A stretch of DNA of 64,000 nucleotides. Origin: Actinocatenispora thailandica (GTDB taxonomy: Bacteria > Actinomycetota > Actinomycetes > Mycobacteriales > Micromonosporaceae). Shown one piece after another: positions 49,734-64,000 of this stretch. Numbering within the stretch: the stretch's first letter is position 1; every line of letters begins with the position of its first letter. Location: NCBI RefSeq assembly GCF_016865425.1, contig NZ_AP023355.1, positions 3,346,198 through 3,410,197 on the forward strand, read 5' to 3'. Below the pieces are notes generated by a model that was not told where the DNA came from, ran no database searches, and saw nothing but the letters and a program-made list of their open reading frames with translations. The translations under genes and the position numbers were made by a program.

Positions 49734-50777
49734 TCAGCCGCCGAGCCCCAACTCCGAGAGCATCGCGGCGGCGGGCGCGTCGCCGGCCCGGACCGGCAGC
49801 CCGGTGCGCCACGCCGCGGTGCACAGTGCCGTCAGCGCCTCGGTCGCCGTACCAGAACCGGAGCCGGTCCCGGTCAGCTCCGCCGCCCCACCGGGGTAGC
49901 GCACCTGCCAGCCACCCACGGCGACGCCGTCCTCGTCCACCGCCGGTTCGGGTCGCGGAGCGAGCAGACCGGCCAGGTCGGCAGCGACGAAGGTGGGCCG
50001 CACCGCCGGCGGCGCCGCGATCAGGTCGGCGGGGGTCGTCACCCCGGTCAGGACCGCCAGGCTGGGCAGCCCGGCCCGGTTCGCCCCCTCGATGTCGGTG
50101 TCCAACCGGTCCCCCACCACCAGCGGTCGCCGCGCCGCACACCGGCGTACCGCCAGCTCGAACAGGGCAGGCTCGGGCTTGCCCACGACCAGATCCGGCC
50201 GCCGATCGAGCGCCGCGGCGACCGCGGCTATCAGTGAGCCGTTACCGGGCAACGGGCCCCGTTCGGAGGGCAGGGTGGTGTCCAGGTTGGTGGCGACCCA
50301 GTCGGCGCCGTCCCGCACCGCCACGGTCGCCTCGGCCAGCTGCCGCCAACCGATCTCCGGCGCGTAGCCCTGGACCACCGCGACCGGCCGCTCGGCTGCC
50401 GTGTCGGTCGGCACCATGCCCGCCGCGCGTACCTCGCCGACCAGCGCCGACGACCCCACCACCAACACGGCGGACCCAGCCGGGTACCGCTCGGCGAGCA
50501 GCCCGGCGGCACCCTGCGCCGACGTCACGACCTCTTCGCCAGCGGCGTCGACACCGAGCGCGCACAGCCGCTCCGCGACCTCGCCCGCGGTACGCCGCGC
50601 GTTGTTGGTCACGAACTGCACCCCGACACCGTGCTCGCGGACCTGCCGGAGCGACTCGACCGCGGCCGGCACCGGCTCGTCGCCGAGGTAGACCACGCCG
50701 TCCAGATCCAGCAGGAGTACGTCGAACGCCGCCACCAGGGGCCGCCGATCGGCGGGCTGCGGGGTGCCGGCGCTCAC
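49734..50777 (-). CDS. HAD-IIA family phosphatase
   Basis: A 347-residue protein. The catalytic DxD is in VLLLDLDGVVYLG, motif II Thr/Asn in FVTNNARR, the Lys in VVGKPEPALFELA, and motif III in VVGDRLDTDIEGA. The C2-type cap lies between. NagD-like and p-nitrophenyl phosphatase-like members remove phosphate from sugars or nucleotides. About 80 extra residues follow the HAD fold. The GTG at 50777 overlaps the stop of the large upstream gene, so the two are coupled. Confidence 0.93.
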   Translation of the reverse strand: MSAGTPQPADRRPLVAAFDVLLLDLDGVVYLGDEPVPAAVESLRQVREHGVGVQFVTNNARRTAGEVAERLCALGVDAAGEEVVTSAQGAAGLLAERYPAGSAVLVVGSSALVGEVRAAGMVPTDTAAERPVAVVQGYAPEIGWRQLAEATVAVRDGADWVATNLDTTLPSERGPLPGNGSLIAAVAAALDRRPDLVVGKPEPALFELAVRRCAARRPLVVGDRLDTDIEGANRAGLPSLAVLTGVTTPADLIAAPPAVRPTFVAADLAGLLAPRPEPAVDEDGVAVGGWQVRYPGGAAELTGTGSGSGTATEALTALCTAAWRTGLPVRAGDAPAAAMLSELGLGG

Positions 50778-53700
50778 TGCGCTTCCCCACCGCCGGCCGG
50801 GGTACCGGTGCGCGGCGCACCCGATGCGCTCGCGTCCCCCGGGCCCGAATCGTTCCGGTCCGCGGCGGGCGAGCCGGTCCCGGCCGAACTCGTGCCATCC
50901 GAAGTCGGGGCACCCGAGGCCGCGCCATCCGAAGTCGTCGCGGCGTCCGAAGACGGGGCGTTCGATCCCGCCGTGCTCGAGCCCATCGCGCCCGGGCGGT
51001 ACGCGTCCGACACGGTCGTCTCGTCCCCGGTGTGGCGATCGCCCGACGGCGGCGAGATCGGGGTGTCGGTTGCCGAGGCAAGGTCGGAGAACTGCGCCGG
51101 TGGCACCGTACGGGCCGGCCGCGCCTCCTCGTCTCCTGCTCGCGGGTCCGCGCCTGCTCGTGGGTCCGCGTCAGCGCCTGCCGGAACGCCCGGGTGCTCG
51201 TCCGAGCGCCGGCCGGGCTTCTCGTCCGGGCCGATGACGCCCACCTGCTGCGCCCCGGTCGCACCGGCGACAGCTACCTCGCCGCCCTGACGGTCCCCGG
51301 CCGTACCGGCCGGAACGCCGGCACTGCCAGCGTCCGCGACCTCGCGACCGCCGTGGGCCCCGCGGAACCGGTCATCCTCGGCCCTGGCGGCGGGGGCATC
51401 GCCCTCCTCGACGTCGCGGGCCTCCCCGACGACGGCGGCGCCGGCATCGAGCGACCCGCCGTCCTGGCCCTTGCCGTTTCCGCCCTCGCGGCCGGCGTCC
51501 CGCTCGTGGCCCTGGTCCCGCTCCTGGCCCTGGTCCCGCTCCTGGCCCTGGTCCTGGTCCCGGCCCTGGTCGGCACGGTCTTCGACGGCGGATCGGTCAC
51601 GCTGACCGCCAGCCCTTTCTGCGGAGTCCTCGCCACCCGCGGCGACGGACCCGCTGGCCTCGCCGCCATCCGAGTACTCGTCCTCGTCGTCCGCGCTGGC
51701 TGCGTTGCCCGCACCGTCCGCATTGTCTGCGTCATCGGCGTCGTTGTCTGCGTCATCGGAGTCGTCCGGAAGGTCGTCGCCGTCGATCGCGACCCCCTCC
51801 AGCGCCAGCAACCGGTCCACCGCATCGGTCAACCCCTGCGGGTCCAGCTCGATCGCTCCGGCGAACCAGCGGTACGCCTCCTCGATCCGTCCCGCCGCCT
51901 CCAGGGCGTCCGCGTACGCGTACCGCAGCCGCGCTCGCCACTCCTCGGTGCCGTTCACCTCCAGGCCCGGCACCTGCAGCATCGTCACGCTGGCCGCGAT
52001 CTGCCCCATGTCACGCCGCGCACCGGCCGCGACGATCAGCAGCTCGATCCACTCGGCCGCACCGACGGTCTTCCGGTCCGTATGCCGGAACAGGTCGACC
52101 GCCCGCTCGGGCCGACCCAGGCCCCGCTCGCAGTCCGCCAGCACCGCCAGATGCGTGTTGCGACCGGTGATCCGCTGGAACGCCCGCAACTCGGACATCG
52201 CCAGCTGCCACTGACCGCACCGGTACGCCGCGAGACCGACCGCCTCCCGCACCGCCGCGATGCGCGAGGCGACCTTCCGCGCCGCCATCGCGTGCCGCAG
52301 TGCCAGCTCGGGATCGACGTCCAGCAGTTCGCCCGAGGCCACCAACCGGCGTGCCACGGTGTCCGCGCTCATCCGGGACAGCGCACGCAACTCGGCGCGA
52401 ACGTCACGGGACAGCTCGTGCGCCCCGACCGCGTCGGGCAACGCCGGGTCCGGCCCGGCCAGCTCGCTGCGGCGTGGGGCGCGCGGCTCCACCACCCGCT
52501 CCGGCCACTGTTGCCGGCCACCGGCGGGCCGGTCGGTCCGATCCGACCGCGGCTTGTCGGACCGTCGCCGGTCGTGCCCATACCCGCCCGACCGGTCGGA
52601 GCCCTGCCGGTCATACCGACGGTCGCCAGGCCGGGTGTCCGTGCCCCGGCGGCCGGCCGCATCACCGCGCCGATCGCCGTCACGGCGCTCCCGGTCCTGG
52701 TGACCGGTCACTCCGCGGCGGTCTCCCGTGGCACCACGAGCCTCCCGGTACCCGCCGGAGCGTTGCTGGTCGCGCGGGCTGCCCCGGAAACCCCGATCGC
52801 CGCGGTGGCCGGAGTCACGAGTCTCCCGGTGGTCACGCCCGAACGGGGCGCCGCCGCGGCGGTCGTCCTGCCGGCCACCACCGGCGCGCCGGTCGTCCCG
52901 GTAGCCGGACCGCTGATCGTGCCGGACTCCGGTGCCGCGGCGATCCTCCCGTGGACCGGCCGAGCGGCGAGAGTCGCCCGACCCGGAACCGCGACGAGAG
53001 TCGCCCGACCCGGCAACCCGGCGGTCGTCCCGGTAGCCGGAGCCGGACCGCTGGCTCTCCCGCGCACTGCTAGCTGCCCGACCGTCCCGGTCGCCCTGCC
53101 GGTCGTCCCGAGGGTATCCACCGCCGCGACGCTCGTACCGGTCGTCCCGACGGTCGTCGCGACCCCGTGCCCGACCGTCGTACCCACCGCGGCGGTCACT
53201 ACCGCTGGACTGCGGACGATCACCGCGGTACTGACCGCGCACACCGTCCCTGGACTCGCGTGGTGGGCCGGCCTGCGAGCGACCACCGAACTGCCCGGCA
53301 CCGCCACGCCCTTGATAGCCGCCCCCGCGGCCACCGGCACGGTCGCCCTCGCCGCGCGGACGGTAGCCCCCGTCCGAACGGCCGCCGTCGCGTCGCCGAT
53401 CGTCCCCGCCGCCCCAGCTGCCGCGCCGCGGCTGATCGCTCCGTCGCTGGTCACCCGTCCGACGCTCGCTCGACCGGCCGCCGAAGTCACTTCGCCGGCC
53501 TTGGTCCCGTGGCGCCTGATGACGACGCGGCTGGTCCCGATCGGACCCGCCGGACGGTCGCCACTCGCGACGCTGGCCCCGGTCCTCACCAGCGCGGCCG
53601 GACCGATCGTCGCGACGCCCACCGCCTCGCGCCGCAGCACCGCGGTCGTCGTTCCAGCGACGGTCGCCGGACGCGCCCTGCCCGACGCCACGATGACCCC

Positions 53701-53866
53701 CGGACCGGTACTGGCCCTGCTGGCCACGGTCCGCCCCGTTGCCACGGCCCTGGCCACGGGCCGGGCCGTCTCCTCGTCGCGGGCTCCTACCGGCGTTGCG
53801 GTCGCGCTGATCACGGTCGGCGTCTCGGCCCGGCTGACGACGCTGGTCGTCTGAATTCGATGGCAC
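50774..53866 (-). CDS. Large TPR-like protein with Arg/Gly/Asp-rich disordered arms
   Basis: A 1030-residue protein. Residues 1-440 are almost wholly Arg, Gly, Asp, Ser and Gln, full of RDDRR, GGYRD and RGG-like units. A folded helical core follows (about 470-720): ALSRMSADTVARRLVASGEL, AMSELRAFQRITGRN, LADCERGLGRPERAVDLF and AYRWFAGAIELDPQGLTDAV, which resemble TPR helices. The last 300 residues are acidic, with DQGQERDQGQERD repeats. The GTG at 53866 with GAGGA upstream is taken as start. It overlaps the HAD gene and lies right after the rrn terminator. The core is conserved in actinobacteria; the arms suggest RNA or ribosome contact, which is inference. Confidence 0.85.
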   Translation of the reverse strand: MPSNSDDQRRQPGRDADRDQRDRNAGRSPRRGDGPARGQGRGNGADRGQQGQYRSGGHRGVGQGASGDRRWNDDRGAAARGGGRRDDRSGRAGEDRGQRREWRPSGGSDRDQPRRHQAPRDQGRRSDFGGRSSERRTGDQRRSDQPRRGSWGGGDDRRRDGGRSDGGYRPRGEGDRAGGRGGGYQGRGGAGQFGGRSQAGPPRESRDGVRGQYRGDRPQSSGSDRRGGYDGRARGRDDRRDDRYERRGGGYPRDDRQGDRDGRAASSARESQRSGSGYRDDRRVAGSGDSRRGSGSGDSRRSAGPREDRRGTGVRHDQRSGYRDDRRAGGGRQDDRRGGAPFGRDHRETRDSGHRGDRGFRGSPRDQQRSGGYREARGATGDRRGVTGHQDRERRDGDRRGDAAGRRGTDTRPGDRRYDRQGSDRSGGYGHDRRRSDKPRSDRTDRPAGGRQQWPERVVEPRAPRRSELAGPDPALPDAVGAHELSRDVRAELRALSRMSADTVARRLVASGELLDVDPELALRHAMAARKVASRIAAVREAVGLAAYRCGQWQLAMSELRAFQRITGRNTHLAVLADCERGLGRPERAVDLFRHTDRKTVGAAEWIELLIVAAGARRDMGQIAASVTMLQVPGLEVNGTEEWRARLRYAYADALEAAGRIEEAYRWFAGAIELDPQGLTDAVDRLLALEGVAIDGDDLPDDSDDADNDADDADNADGAGNAASADDEDEYSDGGEASGSVAAGGEDSAERAGGQRDRSAVEDRADQGRDQDQGQERDQGQERDQGHERDAGREGGNGKGQDGGSLDAGAAVVGEARDVEEGDAPAARAEDDRFRGAHGGREVADAGSAGVPAGTAGDRQGGEVAVAGATGAQQVGVIGPDEKPGRRSDEHPGVPAGADADPRAGADPRAGDEEARPARTVPPAQFSDLASATDTPISPPSGDRHTGDETTVSDAYRPGAMGSSTAGSNAPSSDAATTSDGAASGAPTSDGTSSAGTGSPAADRNDSGPGDASASGAPRTGTPAGGGEAQ

Positions 53867-53933
53867 GGCAACATCTTCCTCTACGCGCCGGCGCCAGGCC
53901 GCTGGGCTGTTATGCACCGGAATCAGGACACAG

Positions 53934-53975
53934 AAAAAGGGGCGGGTGGAACAGCTTCCCGCTGTTCCACCCGCC
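53934..53975 (-). terminator. rrn operon terminator
   Basis: On the minus strand GGCGGGTGGAACAGC pairs perfectly with GCTGTTCCACCCGCC around a 5-base loop and is followed by CCTTTTT (T-run at 53934-53938). It lies 11 bases past the end of 5S. This is the clearest factor-independent terminator in the window. Confidence 0.95.
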
Positions 53976-53985
53976 CTCACGTGAG

Positions 53986-54103
53986 CTTCGGCGGCGACCT
54001 ACTCTCCCACACCCTCCCGAGTGCAGTACCATCGGCGCTGTAAGGCTTAGCTACCGGGTTCGGAATGGGACCGGGCGTTTCCCTCACGCTACAACCACCG
54101 AAA
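53986..54103 (-). rRNA. rrf: 5S ribosomal RNA
   Basis: Read on the minus strand it has the 5S core: GTGAGGGAAACGCCCGG, CCCATTCCGAACCCGG, AGCTAAGCC and GGGAGAGTAGG. Helix I closes between TTTCGGTGG and CCGCCGAA, which fixes the ends to within a few bases. It is the last gene of the rrn operon. Confidence 0.95.
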
Positions 54104-54168
54104 CATCTCTCAAACCAGCCAGCCACACACACCCCACACCAAAACGGGGCACTCTGACCGTGGTTCCA

Positions 54169-59215
<5,047 letters not shown>

Positions 59216-59603
59216 ACTTGAAGAAAATCCCAGCAACACACCCAACCCCTCCACCAACGAAGGAGCCAGGCGAACTGCATCAAAGGAACCCCACCACAAC
59301 CAACCAACGGTCAGCCATGGCAACGGGGCAAAACATAATGCACTGGCTTTTCAACACCCTGTTGAGTTCTCAAGAAACAAACGCACACCTACGACGACCA
59401 CTAAGTGGCAACCACAGGGGCTTGTTCCCATGTGCCCGCAAGAAACCCACCGCTCGAGGCGGCCTCGTTGTCTCTTGGGCCTCCCCAGACTAGCGCTCCC
59501 ATTTCTGGGCTCTCATCCGGGGGTCGCAGACCGGCCTTCCGGGTCTCGCGCAAGATCAAGATCTCGCACGTCGACCGGCTCGTCCGGCTTCCTGCGGTGT
59601 TCC
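59216..59603 (-). other. rrn leader region
   Basis: This stretch between promoter P2 and 16S has no gene. It contains the conserved actinobacterial leader element CTTGAGAACTCAACAGG (minus strand, 59359-59375), usually found in rrn leaders and spacers and linked to processing or antitermination. Confidence 0.7.
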
Positions 59604-59632
59604 AGAGTACATGGTCGGTCTCGCAGATGCAA
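59604..59632 (-). promoter_or_regulatory. rrn promoter P2
   Basis: On the minus strand TTGCAT (59627-59632), a 17-bp spacer and TACTCT (59604-59609). It lies about 390 bases ahead of 16S. Confidence 0.65.
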
Positions 59633-59758
59633 ACCCGGCTTCCCGGTGATGCTCCTGCACCGCCCGACGATCTTGTCTTTCGACCTGATCGTCGCCCCGG
59701 GCCGGCCACCGGCCGCTTTCGCGTCCGGCCCTGTCCGTGTTCCCCGCGGGCAAGAAGT

Positions 59759-59788
59759 AAGTTACGCGACCCATGATCGCCGCGTCAA
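59759..59788 (-). promoter_or_regulatory. rrn promoter P1
   Basis: On the minus strand TTGACG (59783-59788), an 18-bp spacer and TAACTT (59759-59764). It lies just after the tyrS terminator and is the best consensus match of the region. Two spaced promoters are usual for rrn operons. Confidence 0.65.
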
Positions 59789-59817
59789 ACCGGGGGGCGG
59801 TGTCCCCGCTCACACGA

Positions 59818-59850
59818 GGCGCCGTCCGTCCACACCAGACGGACGGCGCC
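59818..59850 (-). terminator. tyrS terminator
   Basis: GGCGCCGTCCGTC / GACGGACGGCGCC form a perfect 13-bp stem with a 7-base loop, 18 bases past the tyrS stop. It separates tyrS from rrn promoter P1. Confidence 0.85.
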
Positions 59851-59867
59851 ACCCCGGCCGGCACACC

Positions 59868-61127
59868 TCAGCTGGTCAACTGCACCCCGGCGACCGTTCG
59901 CTTGCCCCGACGCAGTACCAGGAAACGGTTGTACAGCAACCGATCCGGCCCCGGAACAGCTTCTGCGTCCGCGACCCGCTCGTTGTTGACGTAGGCGCCG
60001 CCCTCGGCCACCGCGCGGCGCGCCTCGGACAGGCTCGCGCACAGCCCGGACTGCTTGAACAAGGTGGCCACGCTCGGCAACTCCGCGACCTCCAGCAGTC
60101 CGGCCTCGCGCAACGCGGCGTCCACAGTGGACTCGTCCAGCCCGTCGAGCTGGCCGCGGCCGAACAGCGCCTGGCTCGCGGCGACGACCTGGGCGGTCTC
60201 GTGCGCACCGTGCACCAGCGTGGTCAGCTCCTCCGCCAGGGCGCGCTGGCCGGCCCGAGCCGCCGGGCGCGCCGTGCCGGCGGCGATCAGCTCCTCGATC
60301 TCGTCGTGCGAGCGGAAGCTGAAACACCGCAGGTACCGGCCGACGTCGGCGTCGGCGGTGTTGAACCAGAACTGGTAGAACGCGTACGGGCTGGTCATCG
60401 CCGGATCCAGCCAGACCGACTGGCCGTCCGCGGTCTTGCCGAACTTGGTGCCGTCGGCGCGGGTGATCAGCGGAGTGGTGAAGGCCTGGACCGCCGCGCC
60501 CTGGCGACGGCAGTAGTCCACCCCGGCGGTGATGTTGCCCCACTGGTCGGAACCGCCGAACTGCACCGTGCAGCCGTACCGGCGGTGCAGCTGGAAGAAG
60601 TCGTTGGACTGCAGCAGCTGGTAGCTGAACTCGGTGAAGCTGATGCCACCGGCCGCCAGCCGGGCCCGGACGATCTCCCGGGAGAGCATCTGGTTGACCG
60701 GGAAGTGCTTGCCCACGTCGCGCAGGAACTCCACCACCGACATCTCGGCGGTCCAGTCGAGGTTGTTGACGGCGCGGGCGGCGAGATCCCCGGAGAACGT
60801 GACGAACGGGGCAAGCTGGTCCTGCAACCGGCGCACCCAGCCGGCAACCACCTCCGGCGCGTTGAGGGTGCGCTCGCCCGCGTCCTTCGGGTCGCCGATC
60901 AGTCCGGTCGCGCCGCCGACGAGCACCAGCGGCCGGTGGCCGGCCTGCTGCAGGCGCCGCGCGGTCAGGATCTGCACCAGGTGGCCGATGTGCAGGCTCG
61001 GTCCGGTGGGGTCGAACCCGACATAGAACGTCACCGGCCCGTTGGCCAGATGCTTGGCCAGCTCGTCCGGGTCGGTGCTGTCCTTGATGAGACCTCTCCA
61101 CTGGAGGTCGGCAACGATGTCGGTCAC
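59868..61127 (-). CDS. tyrS: Tyrosyl-tRNA synthetase
   Basis: A 419-residue class I synthetase. The HIGH motif is in GPSLHIGHLVQIL, tyrosine-site motifs are in SNDFFQLHRRYGCTVQFGGSDQWGN (read in parts), and the KMSKS motif appears as TKFGKT, typical of bacterial TyrRS. A C-terminal S4-like domain (SLSEARRAVAEGGAYVNNER) binds tRNA. The GTG at 61127 fits the usual TDIVADLQWRGLI start; its ribosome site is weak. It is read toward the rrn operon but separated by a terminator. Confidence 0.96.
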   Translation of the reverse strand: MTDIVADLQWRGLIKDSTDPDELAKHLANGPVTFYVGFDPTGPSLHIGHLVQILTARRLQQAGHRPLVLVGGATGLIGDPKDAGERTLNAPEVVAGWVRRLQDQLAPFVTFSGDLAARAVNNLDWTAEMSVVEFLRDVGKHFPVNQMLSREIVRARLAAGGISFTEFSYQLLQSNDFFQLHRRYGCTVQFGGSDQWGNITAGVDYCRRQGAAVQAFTTPLITRADGTKFGKTADGQSVWLDPAMTSPYAFYQFWFNTADADVGRYLRCFSFRSHDEIEELIAAGTARPAARAGQRALAEELTTLVHGAHETAQVVAASQALFGRGQLDGLDESTVDAALREAGLLEVAELPSVATLFKQSGLCASLSEARRAVAEGGAYVNNERVADAEAVPGPDRLLYNRFLVLRRGKRTVAGVQLTS

Positions 61128-61182
61128 GGTGGTGATTGTTCCGCATCCCGCGCGGGGCCGGCCAGCTAGTTCGCCCGCTCGG

Positions 61183-62058
61183 TCAGCGCGGTACGGACAG
61201 GGCCAGGCGGCCGAGCCCGGCGCCGCCGTGGCCGGCCGCGACGGCCCGGTCGACCAGCGCGCGCACCGCGTCGAGCGCACCGGTGTCCAGCTCGTGCGCC
61301 CGGGCCGTCTCGGCGACGTGCCGGATCGTCGCCGCGGCGGAGCCGATGGTGGACACCTCGCCGGGGAACTCCCCCGCCTGCAGTTGCCGGGCCGCCCGGT
61401 CGATCATCTCGGGCAGCAGGCCGCCGATGCCACGCGCGTACGGGGCGAGGTCGGTCGGCGCGATCCGCTCCGCGCGGGCCAGCGCGAACGAGTGCGCGAC
61501 GCCGTGCACCGCGGTCGCGAACAGGTCCAGCAGCGCCATCTCGTACGCCGCGGCCCGGCCCGGGTCGGCATCCAGGTACGCCGGGCGGCCACCCAGCGCG
61601 GCCAGGGTCGGTCGGTGTACCGCGAAGCTCTCCTCGGGTCCGCTGTAGAGCACGGTGCCGGCGGCGGTGCCGATCGTCGGGGTCGGGGTGAGGATCGCGC
61701 CGTCCAGGTAGCCGAGGCGCTGCGCACCGGCCCAGGCGGCGAGGGCGCGCGCCTCGTCCGGGCGTCCCGAGCCGAGATTGGCGAGCGTACGGCCGGTCCA
61801 GTCGGCGCCGGTGCCGGTGAGCACCGTGCGGAGCGCGGCGTAGTCGCGTACGCAGGCGACGACCAGCGGGGACGCGGCGACCGCGGCAGCGGCGGTGTCC
61901 GCCGGAGTGGCGCCCCGCTCGGCCAGAGCGGCGGTACGGCCGGGGGTGCGATTCCAGATCGTGGTGCGGTGCCCGGCGGCGAGGAACGCCGCGGCGAGCG
62001 CGGTACCCATCGGGCCGAGTCCGAGCACGGTGACCTGCGAGGTGGTGGTTTCTGTCAT
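61183..62058 (-). CDS. NAD(P)-dependent oxidoreductase, imine reductase-like
   Basis: A 291-residue protein of the 6-phosphogluconate dehydrogenase-like superfamily. It has an NADP fold with VTVLGLGPMGTALAAAFLAAGH and WNRTPGR (Arg favouring NADP). The C-terminal domain is all-helical for dimer swapping (AYEMALLDLFATAVHGVAHS). The usual catalytic Lys of beta-hydroxyacid dehydrogenases is absent; YEMALLDL in that place resembles imine reductases. The ATG at 62058 is 6 bases after a TAGCGT -10, so its mRNA is probably leaderless. Controlled by the divergent MerR protein. Substrate unknown. Confidence 0.85.
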   Translation of the reverse strand: MTETTTSQVTVLGLGPMGTALAAAFLAAGHRTTIWNRTPGRTAALAERGATPADTAAAAVAASPLVVACVRDYAALRTVLTGTGADWTGRTLANLGSGRPDEARALAAWAGAQRLGYLDGAILTPTPTIGTAAGTVLYSGPEESFAVHRPTLAALGGRPAYLDADPGRAAAYEMALLDLFATAVHGVAHSFALARAERIAPTDLAPYARGIGGLLPEMIDRAARQLQAGEFPGEVSTIGSAAATIRHVAETARAHELDTGALDAVRALVDRAVAAGHGGAGLGRLALSVPR

Positions 62059-62064
62059 GGCGCG

Positions 62065-62096
62065 ACGCTAAGGGTTGACGTTGACGTGAAGGTCAA
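62065..62096 (-). promoter_or_regulatory. MerR-type promoter with long spacer and dyad operator
   Basis: On the minus strand TTGACC (62091-62096) and TTAGCG or TAGCGT (62066-62071 or 62065-62070) are 19 or 20 bp apart, the stretched spacing of MerR-activated promoters. Between them lies a dyad: TTGACGTT (62075-62082) and AAGGTCAA (62089-62096), 7 of 8 pairs with a 6-bp spacer. Confidence 0.75.
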
Positions 62097-62116
62097 GAGT
62101 TGGTCGACTGGCTCAC

Positions 62117-62518
62117 ATGGAGATCGGAGACCTCGCCGCGCGCACCGGCGTGAGCCGGCGCGCCCTGCGGTACTACGAACAGCAGGGGCTGCTCACCCCG
62201 GCGCGACGACCGAACGGATACCGCGACTATCCCGAGGCCGCGGAGCGCACCGTGCGCCAGATCCAGGTCCTGCTGGCCGCGGGACTGGGTACCGCGGTGA
62301 TCGCGGAGATCCTGCCGTGCCTCGCCGACCCGGCCGTCGTACGGGTACCGGTCTGCCCGGAGCTGCTCGACGGCCTCGGCGCCGAGCGGGACCGCATCAC
62401 CGCCTCGGTGCGCCGGCTGGTCGCGGCGCGGGACCTTCTCGACAGCCTGATCGCCGACCGGGATCGGCCGTTCGCCACGTCCCTGGCCGAACTCGATGCG
62501 GCCGGTGCCGGTGCCTGA
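62117..62518 (+). CDS. MerR-family transcriptional regulator
   Basis: A 133-residue protein. The N-terminal winged helix reads [20 protein letters not shown] and [16 protein letters not shown], followed by a dimerisation helix ([20 protein letters not shown]). Only one Cys is in the effector region (VPVCPELL), so metal sensing is unlikely. It probably twists the 19-20-bp-spaced promoter to turn on the divergent oxidoreductase. The start ATG at 62117 is 20 bp beyond the dyad. Inducer unknown. Confidence 0.9.
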   Translation: MEIGDLAARTGVSRRALRYYEQQGLLTPARRPNGYRDYPEAAERTVRQIQVLLAAGLGTAVIAEILPCLADPAVVRVPVCPELLDGLGAERDRITASVRRLVAARDLLDSLIADRDRPFATSLAELDAAGAGA

Positions 62519-62532
62519 CCGCGCCCCGGGGG

Positions 62533-64000
<1,468 letters not shown>

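Noticed and set aside
50774-53866. A very long plus-strand open frame over the same DNA
   Set aside because: It is the antisense of the Arg/Gly/Asp-rich gene; its Pro/Val/Ala repeats follow from the codon bias of the real strand.
53881-53980. Upstream extension of the Arg/Gly-rich protein into the rrn terminator region
   Set aside because: The frame stays open to 53980 but runs through the terminator hairpin; the GTG at 53866 with a ribosome site fits better.

Overview
The window is about 64 kb of very GC-rich chromosome from a filamentous-type actinobacterium, most likely Micromonosporales. The evidence is the GC bias in third codon positions, GTG/TTG starts with 4-base stop/start overlaps, several leaderless promoters, an rrn spacer without tRNA, and the classical actinobacterial block tlyA-nadK-recN-steA-steB-...-pyrG-nudix-xerD-parA-scpA-scpB-rluB-cmk-der. 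The genus-level placement is inference only.

Left part (1-19.6 kb), accessory and metabolic. A partial GH106-like glycosidase diverges from an IclR-led operon holding an L-rhamnonate dehydratase, an SDR, a zinc MDR dehydrogenase and a metallo-beta-lactamase-fold protein that has lost its metal ligands. Together these look like a non-phosphorylating L-rhamnose utilisation locus. Next come a TerC transporter, a SigB/F-type sigma factor, a TetR regulator, a secreted phosphoesterase, a PnuC-type riboflavin transporter behind an FMN riboswitch, an SRPBCC/MarR pair with a 27-bp palindrome, a 59-residue protein made of two DivIVA-like motifs, and sdhCAB with a divergent LysR regulator.

Middle (19.6-50 kb), the conserved cell-cycle and housekeeping block, almost all on the minus strand. 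It runs in transcription order from tlyA down to der. It is interrupted between rluB and cmk by about 7 kb of plus-strand DNA: a five-gene SBP_bac_5 ABC importer and an EamA transporter preceded by an unusual leaderless 13-codon leader peptide. ScpB and PyrG carry repeat-encoded low-complexity extensions.

Right part (50-64 kb). A HAD phosphatase and a 1030-residue Arg/Gly/Asp-rich TPR-like protein abut a complete rrn operon (minus strand; 16S, 23S, 5S) with two good promoters, a strong terminator and an 18-bp processing stem bracketing 23S. Beyond it are tyrS, a MerR/imine-reductase-like divergent pair, a 3-methyladenine DNA glycosylase and the 3' part of argH.

Two genes, recN and the DNA glycosylase, are each broken by what looks like a single missing base in a G/C-rich run. 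These are either true pseudogenes or assembly errors. The most unusual signals are the leaderless polyproline leader peptide, the metal-less MBL protein in the rhamnose operon, the duplicated mini-DivIVA protein, the repeat-grown tails, and the large disordered protein next to the rrn operon.
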